A stretch of 64,000 bases of DNA from CATOSK01 sp963665735 (GTDB lineage Bacteria > Chloroflexota > Dehalococcoidia > Lucifugimonadales > UBA3495): positions 2,108,001 through 2,172,000 of the forward strand of contig OY762444.1 in the NCBI GenBank assembly GCA_963665735.1, in the 5' to 3' direction. The translations under genes and the position numbers were made by a program. Positions 49,362 to 58,132 of this stretch are shown in pieces. Positions within the stretch are counted from its first letter, which is position 1. The number at the start of each line of letters is the position of its first letter. The notes below the pieces were generated by a model. The model had not been told where the DNA came from. It ran no database searches and worked only from the letters and a program-made list of their open reading frames with translations.

Positions 49362-52300
49362 ATGTCACTACTCCACCTGGCATACGTCATAGCCCGCCGC
49401 CGCCTGCTCGCCAACTGGCAGTTGGAACTGGTCATGCTCCTGGGCATCCTGCTGGCGGTGGCTCTTCTGTCCAGCAGCGTCGTCTTTTCCGACCTGCTGG
49501 CCGAGGCTGCACTGCGCCGCGCTCTAAATGAGGCCACCCCGGAACAGGCCAACATCTGGGTCAGGACTTTCAACGACCTGGACGACCCGGCGGTGCAGGG
49601 CCGCGCCTCCAAGTACCGCACCAGCGTCGAGTTGGTGGAACAGCGCATCAACCCCCAACTGGACGACTGGACGGCCGGCTACAACCAGCTTTACGAAACA
49701 TCCACCTTCTTTTTCGCCGGCCATCCCCACCTGGAACTGGACGACCAAATCCGGCCCCGCGGCAAGATTCAACACATGACCGGCATAACCCAGCCCGGAC
49801 GGGCCGAACTGCTCCGGGGGCGCTGGCCCGGCGCTTCCCCCGGCTCCGGCCCGGTGGAAGTGGCCCTTGACCAAACCGGCGCCGAACTCCTGGAACTGGA
49901 CACCGGCGACGTGATGACCGTCCTGCCCGCCACCGGCGACAAGTCCCCCAAGACCCTGGACGTGGTTATTGTCGGCGTCTTTGACCGCACCGATCCCGCC
50001 GATGCTTTCTGGTACGGGTTTGACCGGGACTTCAGCTACCAGGATGACCGTTGGACTATCGTGCCCCTGTTCACGTCGGAAGAGGCCCTGCTGCAGCGGG
50101 TGGGCCAGGTCTTCGCCGGAATGCACACCAACACCACCTGGGTTTTCGGCCTCGACCGCCCGGCGGTGCAGGCCGGCGAAGTGGACGACATTCACGCGGC
50201 CTTGCGCCAGGTTCGCGCCGAAGTCATCACCCGGCTGGACAACGGCAGCATCGCCGTGAAACTCGACCGGGTGCTGTGGGAATACTCCGAGCAGTTAACG
50301 CTGGCCCGCATCCCATTGCTGTTGATGGTGCTGCTGGTCACCGGAATTCTGGCCTACTACCTGGCTTTGGTGGCCGGGCTGGTGGTGCGCTCCCGCGGCA
50401 CCGAAATCGCCATGCTCCGCAGCCGCGGGTCAACCCCCTTCCAGATTGGAATGTTGGTGCTGGTGGAAGGATTATTATTGGCGATTCCCGCCGTCGTGCT
50501 GGGAACCCTGTCCTCGCCCCTGGTAGCCAAGACTTTGGGCGGCTGGTTTTTCCCCGTCGAGGCCGACTTGGGATTTGGCGTTTCATGGCGGGCCATCCTG
50601 CTGGGCATCGGCGGCGCGCTGTTGGCCGTGGGCGTCCTGACCGTCTCCACCCTGATAGCCGCCCGCCGGGGAATCGTGGAACACCGTCAGGGCGGTGCCC
50701 GTCCCTCCACCGCGCCGGCCCTGCATCGCTACTACCTGGACATCCTGCTGCTGGCCCTCATCGGCATTATGTGGTGGCAGATACAAAACCGGGGTTCTTT
50801 CCTGGTGACCCCCACCGGCTCCCGCGAGTTGACCATTGACTTCTCCCTGCTCTTGGGGCCGATTCTGGGACTGCTGGCCTTGGGGCTGCTGGTCTTGCGG
50901 TTCTTCCCCCTGCTGGTGGCGCTGCTGGCCCGGCTGACCGAGCCGGTGGGGCCGGCCTGGCTGGTGCAGGGACTCCGCCGGGTGTCCCGCGACCCCATCG
51001 TTCCCGGCAGCCTGGTGGTGCTGTTGATGCTGGCTACCTCTTTGGGCGTCATCGGCAGCGCCTTCAGTTCCACCCTGGACCGCAGCCAGCGAGAGCGGGC
51101 CATGTACGAGGCCGGCGCCGACCTCTGGTTGCAGCACAACGGCAACGTCGTCCCCAAGGCCGACCTGGGGCTGGCCGCCCAGCTTGAAGACACCGGGCTG
51201 GCCGCCGCCGTGTCCGAGAGCCGGCGGGTCAACGCCCGTCCTCTTACCGAGGGATTCAGCACCACCCGCGTTGAGGCGTTGGCCGTGGACGCCGATACCT
51301 TCCACCGGGTAGCTTGGCAGCGCCCCGACTTTTTCCCGGCCAACGATTCCCTGCAAGAGTTATTGACCGCCATATCCGGGAATGAAACCCGGTTCCAGAC
51401 CGACGGCCTGCCCCTGCCGTCCGACGCCACCGCCTTGGCCGTCTGGGCGCACCCGGACAGGCCCGAATCCCGGCTGTCCCTCCGTGCCAGACTTAAAGAC
51501 GGCGCGGGAACCTACTTCGACATCGTGCTGGGCGAATTGCAGGAAGAGGGTTGGCAGCGGCTGGAGGCCCCCATCCAACTGCCCGAACCGACTTCCTCCC
51601 AACGTCGGTTGGGGTACGGCAGCCGCGCCGCCCTGCAACCGCCGGTAACTCTCATGTCCTTGCAGCTCAACCGCCGCGGTTCCTCCGGCGAACCGGGGGC
51701 CGTCTTTTTCGACGAAATCCTGGCCGTCACCCCGGCGGGAGAAAGGCCCGTATCCGGCGCAGACCCGGCGGGCGGTTGGCACGTGGTGGAAGACTTTATC
51801 CGCCCCGGACTAACCAGCGTTGACTTTAGCCAGTCCGTCACTCGGCAAAGCGGACGGCAATCCGTCCGCTTCAGTTGGGCCCCCGGCGGCACCGGCCTTC
51901 AGGGAATCCGCCACGGCCAGCCCGAAGAGCCATTGCCGGCCCTGGTCAGCCCCGCCCTGCTGGAATTAACCGAGGTTGAGGTTGGCGACACCTTGGCCGT
52001 GGGCATATCCACCTTTGCCGTCCCGGTCAGGATTGCGGCGGTGGCCGACTTTTTCCCCACGTTAGACCCCCGGGAACAGCCCTTCATCGTCACCGACTTG
52101 GCGGCCTTTATCCACTACGCCAACCGCCACAACCAGCGGGTAGTGGGCGGCGCCAACGAACTTTGGATAAGTCTCCCGCCGGGCCAGGACGACTCCGCCG
52201 CCGCCGTCTCCGACATTGAAGAGGCTCTGGCCCAACGGGGTCTGCGGGTGCAGGAACGCCGGCTGTCGGCGGAAATGGTCGAGGAACGGGTCAACCAACC

Positions 52301-52745
52301 CCTGACCAACGCCAGTTGGGGCGGCCTGCTGGTGCTGATGTTCCTGGCCCTGGTGCTGGCCAGCGCGTCGGGCATAACCCTGTTTTCCTACCTGGACACC
52401 AGGGAACGCCAGACCGAGTTCGCCCTGCTGCGGACAATGGGGTCATCCCGCGGCCAGGTCAACGGCGTAGTCTGGTTCAGCCTGGCCCTGGTGGTGGTCT
52501 GCGGCATCGGGTTAGGCACCTGGGCCGGCCAGCAGATAGGCGCCAGCATCCTGCCCATCCTGGAAATCGGCGAAGGCGGCGCGCGGGTCACGCCGCCGAT
52601 GGTCTTGCAAACCAACTGGGCCACGTTGGCGGTAGCCTACCTGGTCCTGGCCTCCGTAACCGTAGCGACGGTTCTATGGCTGGCCTGGTTCACCGGACGC
52701 ATGGAAGTCCAAAGAGTCCTGCGGGCGGGAGAGGCCATAAAATAA
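49362..52745 (+). CDS. Large FtsX-type ABC transporter permease, second
   Basis: 1127 residues with the same design as its neighbour: an N-terminal membrane segment (LELVMLLGILLAVALLSSSVV), an extracytoplasmic region, a first FtsX domain (LARIPLLLMVLLVTGILAYYL onwards), a second extracytoplasmic region and a C-terminal FtsX domain (LVLMFLALVLASASGITLF to MEVQRVLRAGEAIK). The two permeases are clearly homologous, sharing the SRDP-x-V-x-GSL motif, and are likely to form a heterodimer. Repeats separate it from the first permease by 279 bases, so each may have its own ribosome loading. Confidence 0.88.
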   Translation: MSLLHLAYVIARRRLLANWQLELVMLLGILLAVALLSSSVVFSDLLAEAALRRALNEATPEQANIWVRTFNDLDDPAVQGRASKYRTSVELVEQRINPQLDDWTAGYNQLYETSTFFFAGHPHLELDDQIRPRGKIQHMTGITQPGRAELLRGRWPGASPGSGPVEVALDQTGAELLELDTGDVMTVLPATGDKSPKTLDVVIVGVFDRTDPADAFWYGFDRDFSYQDDRWTIVPLFTSEEALLQRVGQVFAGMHTNTTWVFGLDRPAVQAGEVDDIHAALRQVRAEVITRLDNGSIAVKLDRVLWEYSEQLTLARIPLLLMVLLVTGILAYYLALVAGLVVRSRGTEIAMLRSRGSTPFQIGMLVLVEGLLLAIPAVVLGTLSSPLVAKTLGGWFFPVEADLGFGVSWRAILLGIGGALLAVGVLTVSTLIAARRGIVEHRQGGARPSTAPALHRYYLDILLLALIGIMWWQIQNRGSFLVTPTGSRELTIDFSLLLGPILGLLALGLLVLRFFPLLVALLARLTEPVGPAWLVQGLRRVSRDPIVPGSLVVLLMLATSLGVIGSAFSSTLDRSQRERAMYEAGADLWLQHNGNVVPKADLGLAAQLEDTGLAAAVSESRRVNARPLTEGFSTTRVEALAVDADTFHRVAWQRPDFFPANDSLQELLTAISGNETRFQTDGLPLPSDATALAVWAHPDRPESRLSLRARLKDGAGTYFDIVLGELQEEGWQRLEAPIQLPEPTSSQRRLGYGSRAALQPPVTLMSLQLNRRGSSGEPGAVFFDEILAVTPAGERPVSGADPAGGWHVVEDFIRPGLTSVDFSQSVTRQSGRQSVRFSWAPGGTGLQGIRHGQPEEPLPALVSPALLELTEVEVGDTLAVGISTFAVPVRIAAVADFFPTLDPREQPFIVTDLAAFIHYANRHNQRVVGGANELWISLPPGQDDSAAAVSDIEEALAQRGLRVQERRLSAEMVEERVNQPLTNASWGGLLVLMFLALVLASASGITLFSYLDTRERQTEFALLRTMGSSRGQVNGVVWFSLALVVVCGIGLGTWAGQQIGASILPILEIGEGGARVTPPMVLQTNWATLAVAYLVLASVTVATVLWLAWFTGRMEVQRVLRAGEAIK

Positions 52746-52749
52746 AGAA

Positions 52750-52792
52750 GTCCCTTCTCCCATCAAGGAGGAAGGTCAGGATGGGGGTGAAA
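52750..52792 (+). repeat. Family 1 repeat, diverged copy
   Basis: GTCCCTTCTCCCATCAAGGA followed by GGAAGGTCAGGATGGGGGTG. The hairpin is weakened but the tail matches other copies. It starts five bases after the permease stop. Confidence 0.6.
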
Positions 52793-52830
52793 ACCCCTTG
52801 CGCCCACTACCGTCATCCCGGCCCTCCACC

Positions 52831-52925
52831 GTCATTCCGGCGAAAGCCGGAATCCAGAAAACCCAAGCACATAACAGCGTACTTGAAGGCAAGAAATCCC
52901 GGATACCGGCCCGCGCCGTCATGAC
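52831..52925. repeat. Complete 95-bp composite palindromic element (ATTCCGGC type)
   Basis: GTCATTCCGGCGAAAGCCGG at the left, AACAGCGTACTTGAAGG in the spacer and GGATACCGGCCCGCGCC...ATGAC at the right. The spacer is close to that of 21824-21918. Confidence 0.75.
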
Positions 52926-52943
52926 ACCGCTACCAATAACAGG

Positions 52944-52970
52944 AAAGCCCCGGCGTATCACCGGGGCTTT
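52944..52970. terminator. Bidirectional intrinsic terminator
   Basis: AAAGCCCCGG-cgtatca-CCGGGGCTTT is a perfect ten-base-pair stem with A and T flanks in both directions. It serves both the second permease and the convergent gene at 52999. Confidence 0.8.
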
Positions 52971-52998
52971 TCCATATCCAGGTTCAGACCATCGGTTA

Positions 52999-53220
52999 CT
53001 ACGGAGGCCAATCCCCGTCCTCAAGCCAGCCGTTCTTACGGGCCAGATGCACCCACAACCGCCGGGTCATGGCGGCGTCTTCCTTGATTTCCCGCAACAG
53101 ACCTCTCTGTTCCTCCAGCAGAATTTGTTGCCTCTCGCCAATGCTTATCAGCAAGTCAATGGCAACGTCATGGTTCCTGACTTGGGTTTCCAAGTGTGTA
53201 ACCCGCTCCTCCATAGTCAT
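52999..53220 (-). CDS. Small coiled-coil protein (short paralogue)
   Basis: 73 residues: MTMEERVTHLETQVRNHDVAIDLL, then ISIGERQQILLEEQRGLLREIKEDAAMTRRLWVHLARKNGWLEDGDWPP. It is a paralogue of the protein at 55826-56146, with nearly the same ends but without the latter's heptad expansion. The C-terminal RLW-HLARKNGWLED-DWPP block is the most conserved part. It is a soluble helical bundle with no known role. It lies among the ABC exporter genes but on the other strand. Confidence 0.65.
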   Translation of the reverse strand: MTMEERVTHLETQVRNHDVAIDLLISIGERQQILLEEQRGLLREIKEDAAMTRRLWVHLARKNGWLEDGDWPP

Positions 53221-53366
53221 GTCTTATCTCCGTCCTCCTTGCCCGCCGCCGACCAAGCATAGCCCCCGGTGCGGCCATTATTCCACGACCACCGCCAATG
53301 GTGTCAACCCTCGGCAATTATCAAGTTGCCACGCCCAACCGTCAATCATGCACCGTCATTCTCGCT

Positions 53367-53753
53367 TTAGCCGGAATCTAGGGCCAACGCCTCCACCTCG
53401 TCAATGTATTGCCCCGTCTCCCGAATCCGCCGCTCCGTATCCGGGTCGTCGCACAACCCAAGGTAGAAACAATCGCCATGCAAACGGGTTTGCCGCGAAT
53501 AATAACGGCCCACCAGGGGTTTCACCCTCGCGTCCTGCCCGGCCAGCCGGTCCAGCAATCGGGAAGTCAACGGCGTTCTCTCCGGCTCTTCCCCGGTGCG
53601 GGCCAGTATCAAGGCATCAGTGGAACGCTTCACCGCACACCAGGACTTCTCGGCAGCGTCCCGCGTGTCCCCCTCCGCCAATCTTTCCAGCGCACCGGCA
53701 TACATAGAACGGGCATCGGCGAAAATAGCGGCAACATCGGCGGTCAACGTCAT
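53367..53753 (-). CDS. PaREP1/HEPN-like helical protein
   Basis: 128 residues from the ATG at 53753, which follows GGGAGGG. All-helical: FADARSMYAGALERLAEGDTRDAAEKSWCAVKRSTDALIL, then a central hairpin and YYSRQTRLHGDCFYLGL, which mirrors the LH.NFY signature of the PaREP1-like proteins at 25017 and 43451-44947, and a C-terminal helix ERRIRETGQYIDEVEALAL. It is the most distant of the six family members in the window. The function is unknown. Confidence 0.65.
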   Translation of the reverse strand: MTLTADVAAIFADARSMYAGALERLAEGDTRDAAEKSWCAVKRSTDALILARTGEEPERTPLTSRLLDRLAGQDARVKPLVGRYYSRQTRLHGDCFYLGLCDDPDTERRIRETGQYIDEVEALALDSG

Positions 53754-53856
53754 CTGCAACCCTCCCAACGACTCAAACCCAAGCAACGGATATTGGATAT
53801 TATGGTAGAAACGCCAACCGCCAATGTCAACCCAAAAATCCCCGCCCGCTTTCCGC

Positions 53857-53862
53857 TATAAT
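53857..53862 (+). promoter_or_regulatory. -10 box of the ABC ATPase gene
   Basis: A perfect TATAAT 32 bases before the TTG start at 53895. The leader has a GGAG ribosome binding site. No good -35 hexamer is visible. Confidence 0.5.
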
Positions 53863-53894
53863 CCCCACCAACCAAACCATCCCGGAGTATCGCG

Positions 53895-54848
53895 TTGACA
53901 ACCCCACAACGAACATCAACCAACCCCGACATCCATCCGGCCCATGCCCCGGCGGAAACCCCCGAACCTCATATCCAATGCCGCGACCTGTTCAAGATTT
54001 ACAAGCCCGCCGACCTGGAAGTCGTCGCCCTCCGCGGCGTTGACCTGGACGTGGCCGCCGGCGAGTTAATGGCTATCGTCGGCGCCAGCGGCTCCGGCAA
54101 AAGCACCCTGCTCAACATCCTCGCCGGGCTGGAAAGTCCCTCCGCCGGCCAGGTCAAGGTGGGCCACCGCGACTTGCTGGACATTTCCGACCGGGACCTG
54201 GTGCTGTACCGCCGCTCCGAAGTCGGTTTCGTCTGGCAGGCCACTGCCCGCAACCTGGTGCCTTACCTCAGCGTCATTGACAACCTCGAACTCCCCCAGG
54301 CCATCGCCGGCGTCTCCGCCCGGGAACGCCGCAGCCGCAGCATGGAAATGCTGGAGGCCCTGCACCTGTCCGACAAGGCCCGCCGGTTTCCCAACGAACT
54401 TTCCGGCGGCGAACAGCAGCGCGTTGCCATCGGCGTTGGTCTGGCCAACCGCCCGCCCCTGCTGCTGGCCGACGAACCCACCGGCGAGCTGGACACCCAA
54501 ATGGCCGTGGAAGTCTTTGAGATGCTGGGCCAGATGAACCGGCGCTACGGCGTCACCGTGGTCATCGTCACCCACTACGCCGGCGTCGCCCGCCACGTTG
54601 ACCGGGTGGTGCATATCCGCGACGGACGCATCAGCTCCGAAAGCTACTTGCAGTCCACCTTCCAGCGCGGCGGCGACAACGTGGAAAACGAGTACCTGGT
54701 GGTTGACCGCGCCGGGCGGCTGCAACTGCCCCAGGAATACGTCGAGGGGCTGCAACTGGACGGGCTGGCCGAGGCCGACCTGGCCCAGGACCGCATCACC
54801 CTCCGCCGCGCCCAGCGCATCCCGCCCTCCCGCCAACCCGACGACTAG
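53895..54848 (+). CDS. ABC transporter ATP-binding protein of the FtsX-type exporter, first
   Basis: 317 residues from TTG with GGAG upstream. The nucleotide-binding domain (about 25-250) has Walker A GASGSGKST, the signature LSGGEQQRVAIGVGLA, Walker B LLLADEPTGELD and the H-loop VTHYA. The sequence is of the LolD/MacB subgroup that pairs with FtsX permeases. About 70 C-terminal residues (VENEYLVVDRAGRLQLPQEYVEGL and onward) form an extra domain absent from LolD and probably a regulatory or dimer-contact segment. The long N-terminal leader of about 25 residues is also unusual. Confidence 0.9.
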   Translation: MTTPQRTSTNPDIHPAHAPAETPEPHIQCRDLFKIYKPADLEVVALRGVDLDVAAGELMAIVGASGSGKSTLLNILAGLESPSAGQVKVGHRDLLDISDRDLVLYRRSEVGFVWQATARNLVPYLSVIDNLELPQAIAGVSARERRSRSMEMLEALHLSDKARRFPNELSGGEQQRVAIGVGLANRPPLLLADEPTGELDTQMAVEVFEMLGQMNRRYGVTVVIVTHYAGVARHVDRVVHIRDGRISSESYLQSTFQRGGDNVENEYLVVDRAGRLQLPQEYVEGLQLDGLAEADLAQDRITLRRAQRIPPSRQPDD

Positions 54849-54893
54849 GCAGCCATGCAAAATCCCCCCTCCCAAGACTAATCGGGTGTCAAA

Positions 54894-54938
54894 AAATCCC
54901 CTCCCCCTCGACGGGGGAGGGTTAGGGTGGGGGTGAAA
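54894..54938 (+). repeat. G-rich hairpin repeat (family 1)
   Basis: AAATCCCCTCCCCCTCGA hairpin with GGGTTAGGGTGGGGGTG tail, in the gap between the two ATPase genes. Confidence 0.8.
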
Positions 54939-55030
54939 TCCTTGTTAATAGAGCGAACAAGGAACCTTGAACCCCCCTCCCATCAAACAACAAAAACCCA
55001 ACCACCACCAACCAGGAGCGTCAATAAACC

Positions 55031-55723
55031 ATGTCCCCTTCGGACAACGCCATCATATCCACCAGCCAGGTCAGCCGCATCTTCGGCTCCGGCGACAACG
55101 CCGTCACCGCCGTTGACCAGGTGACCATGCAAGTCGAATCCAGGGAACTGCTGGCCCTGGTGGGCCGTTCCGGCTCCGGCAAGACCACCCTGATGAACCT
55201 CATGGCCGGATTGGACCAGCCCAGCAGCGGCGCCGTCACCTTCCAGGGCCGCAACCTGTCCGCCCTGTCGGAAAAGGAACTGGTGGAACTGCGCCGCCGC
55301 GGAATCGGTTTCATCTTCCAGTCCTTCGGGCTGATTCCCCTGCTGTCCGCCTACGAAAACGTCGAACTGCCCCTGCACATCGGCGGCGTATCCTGGCGGG
55401 AACGGCGCCGCCGCGCCCTGGAAACCCTGGAACTGGTGGGCTTGGGGCCGCGGGCCAAGCACCGCCCCTACGAACTCTCCGGCGGCGAGCAGCAGCGGGT
55501 AGCCATCGCCCGCGCCCTGGTCACCGGCCCCGACGTGCTTTTCGCCGACGAACCCACCGGCGAACTGGACTCGGTAACTGCCGTAACCATTTCCTCCATC
55601 CTGAAAGACATCACCCGCGAGCGGGAAGTAACCGTAATCGTAGCCACCCACGACCCCACCCTGGCCGGAATCTGCGACCGCGTCCTCCAAATGCAGGACG
55701 GGCGGTTAAACGGAACGGCGTAA
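55031..55723 (+). CDS. ABC transporter ATP-binding protein of the FtsX-type exporter, second
   Basis: 230 residues, a compact LolD/MacB-type ATPase: Walker A GRSGSGKTT, Q-loop IFQSFGLIPLLSAYENVELPL, signature LSGGEQQRVAIARALV, Walker B VLFADEPTGELD and H-loop VATHDPTLA. It is the usual length for the subgroup. Together with the first ATPase and two permeases it makes a four-component exporter, possibly a heterodimer of each. An ATG just after GGAGCG and TAAACC is used. Confidence 0.92.
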   Translation: MSPSDNAIISTSQVSRIFGSGDNAVTAVDQVTMQVESRELLALVGRSGSGKTTLMNLMAGLDQPSSGAVTFQGRNLSALSEKELVELRRRGIGFIFQSFGLIPLLSAYENVELPLHIGGVSWRERRRRALETLELVGLGPRAKHRPYELSGGEQQRVAIARALVTGPDVLFADEPTGELDSVTAVTISSILKDITREREVTVIVATHDPTLAGICDRVLQMQDGRLNGTA

Positions 55724-55780
55724 CCGCCAGCCGGCCCGGCGGCCTTGGCAGCAATTCCGGCTCAAGTCCGGCTGACGTGA

Positions 55781-55786
55781 TATAGT
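55781..55786 (+). promoter_or_regulatory. Candidate -10 box of the coiled-coil protein gene
   Basis: TATAGT, 39 bases before the ATG at 55826, with an AAGGAGG ribosome binding site at 55815-55821. Confidence 0.4.
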
Positions 55787-55825
55787 GCGAACCACCCGGA
55801 GGGACACCGCAGGCAAGGAGGACTT

Positions 55826-56146
55826 ATGACTACCGAGGACCGGCTGACCCACCTGGAATCCCAGGTCAGAAACCATGACGTTGCCATTGACTTGCTGATA
55901 AGCATCGGGGAAAGGCAACAGGCATTGTTGGAGCGGATGGAAGAGAGGCTGGAGGAACAACGCAAAGAGATTGCGGAGTACCGCGATGAGACCTCCGAGC
56001 ACCGCCAAGAGGTCGCCGATCACCGCCGGGAGGTCGCGGAGTACCGCCGGGAGGCTGCCCAATATCGGCGGTTGTGGATCCACCTGGCCCGCAAAAACGG
56101 CTGGCTGGAGGACGAGGACTGGCCCCCACCCGAGCCGTCAGGCTAA
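55826..56146 (+). CDS. Coiled-coil protein with a heptad-repeat expansion
   Basis: 106 residues. N-terminal MTTEDRLTHLESQVRNHDVAIDLL and C-terminal RLWIHLARKNGWLEDEDWPP closely match the 73-residue paralogue at 52999. The extra central part consists of about five seven-residue units of the pattern E-x-A-E-Y/H-R-x (EIAEYRD, ETSEHRQ, EVADHRR, EVAEYRR, EAAQYRR), encoded by 21-base near-repeats. The protein is thus a coiled coil whose length changed by repeat expansion. A strong ribosome binding site precedes the ATG. Role unknown. Confidence 0.7.
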   Translation: MTTEDRLTHLESQVRNHDVAIDLLISIGERQQALLERMEERLEEQRKEIAEYRDETSEHRQEVADHRREVAEYRREAAQYRRLWIHLARKNGWLEDEDWPPPEPSG

Positions 56147-56196
56147 GTGCCCACGGGGGCAATATATCAAGCCAGTTAAGGATGTAATGGTGACCA

Positions 56197-57603
56197 ATGC
56201 CTGACCCCAACTTCGCCGACAAAACCATCTGGACCGGGGACAACCTGGACATCCTCCGAGGCATGAACTCGGAGTGCGTGGACCTGATATACCTGGACCC
56301 GCCCTTCAACTCCAACCAGGACTACGCCGCCCCGGTGGGCAGCGCGGCGGCGGGCGCTGCCTTCAAGGATACCTGGACGCTTTCCGACTTGGATGTGGCG
56401 TGGATGGGCCTGATAGCCGATGAGCAACCGGCGGTGGCCCATGTGGTCAAGACGGCGGGGCTGACCCACGGCAAGGGGATGCAATCCTACTTGACCATGA
56501 TGGCCGTGCGGCTGATGGAGATGCGCCGGGTCTTGAAGGCCACCGGGAGTATCTACCTCCATTGCGACCCGACTGCCAGCCATTACCTGAAGTTGCTCAT
56601 GGACGCCATTTTCGGGGCGGGCAACTTCAGAAATGAGATTACTTGGAAGCGGCGTTATGGCACCTTTAGCACGGTGCATCAGTCAACTAGGTTTGGTGTT
56701 GCAACGGATACCATTCTTTTCTATGCCAAGGCATCGGAAACACCCTTTCATCCCCAATTCAGCATGGATGACCCTCAATACCAATCCTATATTGCCAACA
56801 AATTCCGGTTTACTGATGAAAATGGCCGTCGTTATCGCATAGATAACTTAGCCAATCCTGCACCACGCCCCAACTTGATGTATGAGTACAAGGGTTATCA
56901 GCCACCAAAAAACGGTTGGGCTATCTCACTCGAAAAAATGGAGCAATGGGATTCTGAGGGGAGACTTCATTTCCCCAAGTCTATGGGAGGGCGCATACAG
57001 CGAAAACGGTTTTTAGATGAACTCAAAGGTAAGCCAGTACAGAACCTTTGGGACGACATTAAGATGGTATCTGCCAAAGCCAAGGAACGCACCGGCTTCC
57101 CTACTCAAAAGCCCTTGGCCCTCTTGGAGCGCATCATCCAAGCGTCCAGCAACGAAGGAGACCTGGTGCTGGACCCTTTCTGCGGTTGCGCCACGGCCTG
57201 CGTCGCCGCCGACAAGCTCAACCGCCAATGGGTGGGCATAGACATTTCCCCCAAGGCGGTGGAACTGGTGAACATGAGGCTCCAGCAAAGCATGGGTAGC
57301 CTTTTCCACCACGGCTACGTCACCGCCCGCACCGACATTCCCCGGCGCACCGATATTGACGCTCCCAGGAACTACCGGCAGAACAAGCACGTCCTGTTCG
57401 GTCAGCAGGAGGGCCTGTGCGCCGGCTGCCAGGGCGACTTCCCCTTCAAGCTGTTCGAGGTTGACCACGTAATCCCTCAATCCCGGGGCGGCACCGACCA
57501 CCTGGAAAACCTCCAACTGCTATGCTCAAGCTGCAACCGTATCAAGGGCAACCGTCCCCAGGAATACCTGATGGCAAGGCTGGCAGAGATTGCGGCGGCA
57601 TGA
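56197..57603 (+). CDS. Beta-class DNA methyltransferase fused to HNH, second copy
   Basis: 468 residues. The N-terminus (IWTGDNLDILRGMNSECVDL, DPPF at 34-37) and the C-terminal half (FPTQKPLALLERIIQASSNE, LVLDPFCGCATACVAADKL) are close to the protein at 16243-17769. The central part (about residues 145-290) is unrelated to it and much AT-richer, and corresponds to the target-recognition region. The HNH tail reads CAGCQGDFPFKLFEVDHVIPQSRGG and LQLLCSSCNRIKGN. It therefore probably recognises a different DNA sequence from the first copy. A neighbouring methylase partner is not seen here, although a small DUF2283 gene follows. Confidence 0.9.
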   Translation: MPDPNFADKTIWTGDNLDILRGMNSECVDLIYLDPPFNSNQDYAAPVGSAAAGAAFKDTWTLSDLDVAWMGLIADEQPAVAHVVKTAGLTHGKGMQSYLTMMAVRLMEMRRVLKATGSIYLHCDPTASHYLKLLMDAIFGAGNFRNEITWKRRYGTFSTVHQSTRFGVATDTILFYAKASETPFHPQFSMDDPQYQSYIANKFRFTDENGRRYRIDNLANPAPRPNLMYEYKGYQPPKNGWAISLEKMEQWDSEGRLHFPKSMGGRIQRKRFLDELKGKPVQNLWDDIKMVSAKAKERTGFPTQKPLALLERIIQASSNEGDLVLDPFCGCATACVAADKLNRQWVGIDISPKAVELVNMRLQQSMGSLFHHGYVTARTDIPRRTDIDAPRNYRQNKHVLFGQQEGLCAGCQGDFPFKLFEVDHVIPQSRGGTDHLENLQLLCSSCNRIKGNRPQEYLMARLAEIAAA

Positions 57604-57623
57604 CCTTCAACGCCATTCAATCC

Positions 57624-57650
57624 GTCATTCCGGCGTAGGCCGGAATCCAG
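57624..57650. repeat. Single ATTCCGGC hairpin repeat
   Basis: GTCATTCCGGCGTAGGCCGG-AATCCAG, 20 bases after the methyltransferase stop. A second, degenerate pair follows at 57967-58017. Confidence 0.75.
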
Positions 57651-57683
57651 AAATTCCCACCCCCCGACCATCGCCCTTAGCAA

Positions 57684-57725
57684 AAATCCCCTCCCCCTAC
57701 GAGGGGGAGGGCTAGGGAGGGGGTG
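57684..57725 (+). repeat. G-rich hairpin repeat (family 1)
   Basis: AAATCCCCTCCCCCTACG hairpin with GGGCTAGGGAGGGGGTGG tail. Confidence 0.8.
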
Positions 57726-57744
57726 GAATCTCCCTGGTAAGAAA

Positions 57745-57951
57745 TCAGGTGGGCCGCCCTTGCCGCAACCCGGTCTCTATGGCGTCGGCATCCAGGCGTT
57801 GCGAGGCGCACTCAATTTCAATGCCGATAAGTTTCCCATCGGCGGTCAGGTCAATGTTCACGCCGTCCAGGACCTGGCAAGTCTCTGAGCCGGGTTGCTG
57901 GCTGATTTCAATGTATGCGCTGTCAGTATCCGGGTAATAGCGCAACTTCAT
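57745..57951 (-). CDS. DUF2283 domain protein
   Basis: 68 residues. MKLRYYPDTDSAYIEISQQPG is the DUF2283 opening (Y-D-x-E-x-D-x-x-Y-I/L), followed by VNIDLTADGKLIGIEIECASQRL. DUF2283 proteins are small, widespread and often near toxin-antitoxin or DNA-modification genes; a molecular function is not established. It is convergent with the methyltransferase-HNH gene, separated by repeats. Confidence 0.85.
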   Translation of the reverse strand: MKLRYYPDTDSAYIEISQQPGSETCQVLDGVNIDLTADGKLIGIEIECASQRLDADAIETGLRQGRPT

Positions 57952-58047
57952 TCCGGCCTCCCGCCGTCATTCCGGCCCTTGGGTGAAAAATAATTCCGGC
58001 GCAGGCCGGAATCCAGAGATTCCCACCCCAGACCATCGCCATTGACA

Positions 58048-58094
58048 AAAAATCCCTTCCCCCTCGATGGGGGAAGGTTAGGATGGGGGTGAAA
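58048..58094 (+). repeat. Family 1 repeat variant
   Basis: AAATCCCTTCCCCCTCGATG hairpin with GGAAGGTTAGGATGGGGGTG tail, just beyond the 3' end of the tRNA-Trp gene. Confidence 0.7.
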
Positions 58095-58132
58095 ACAGTC
58101 CCGCCATCAAGACCGGCGGATGTTGAAAAATT

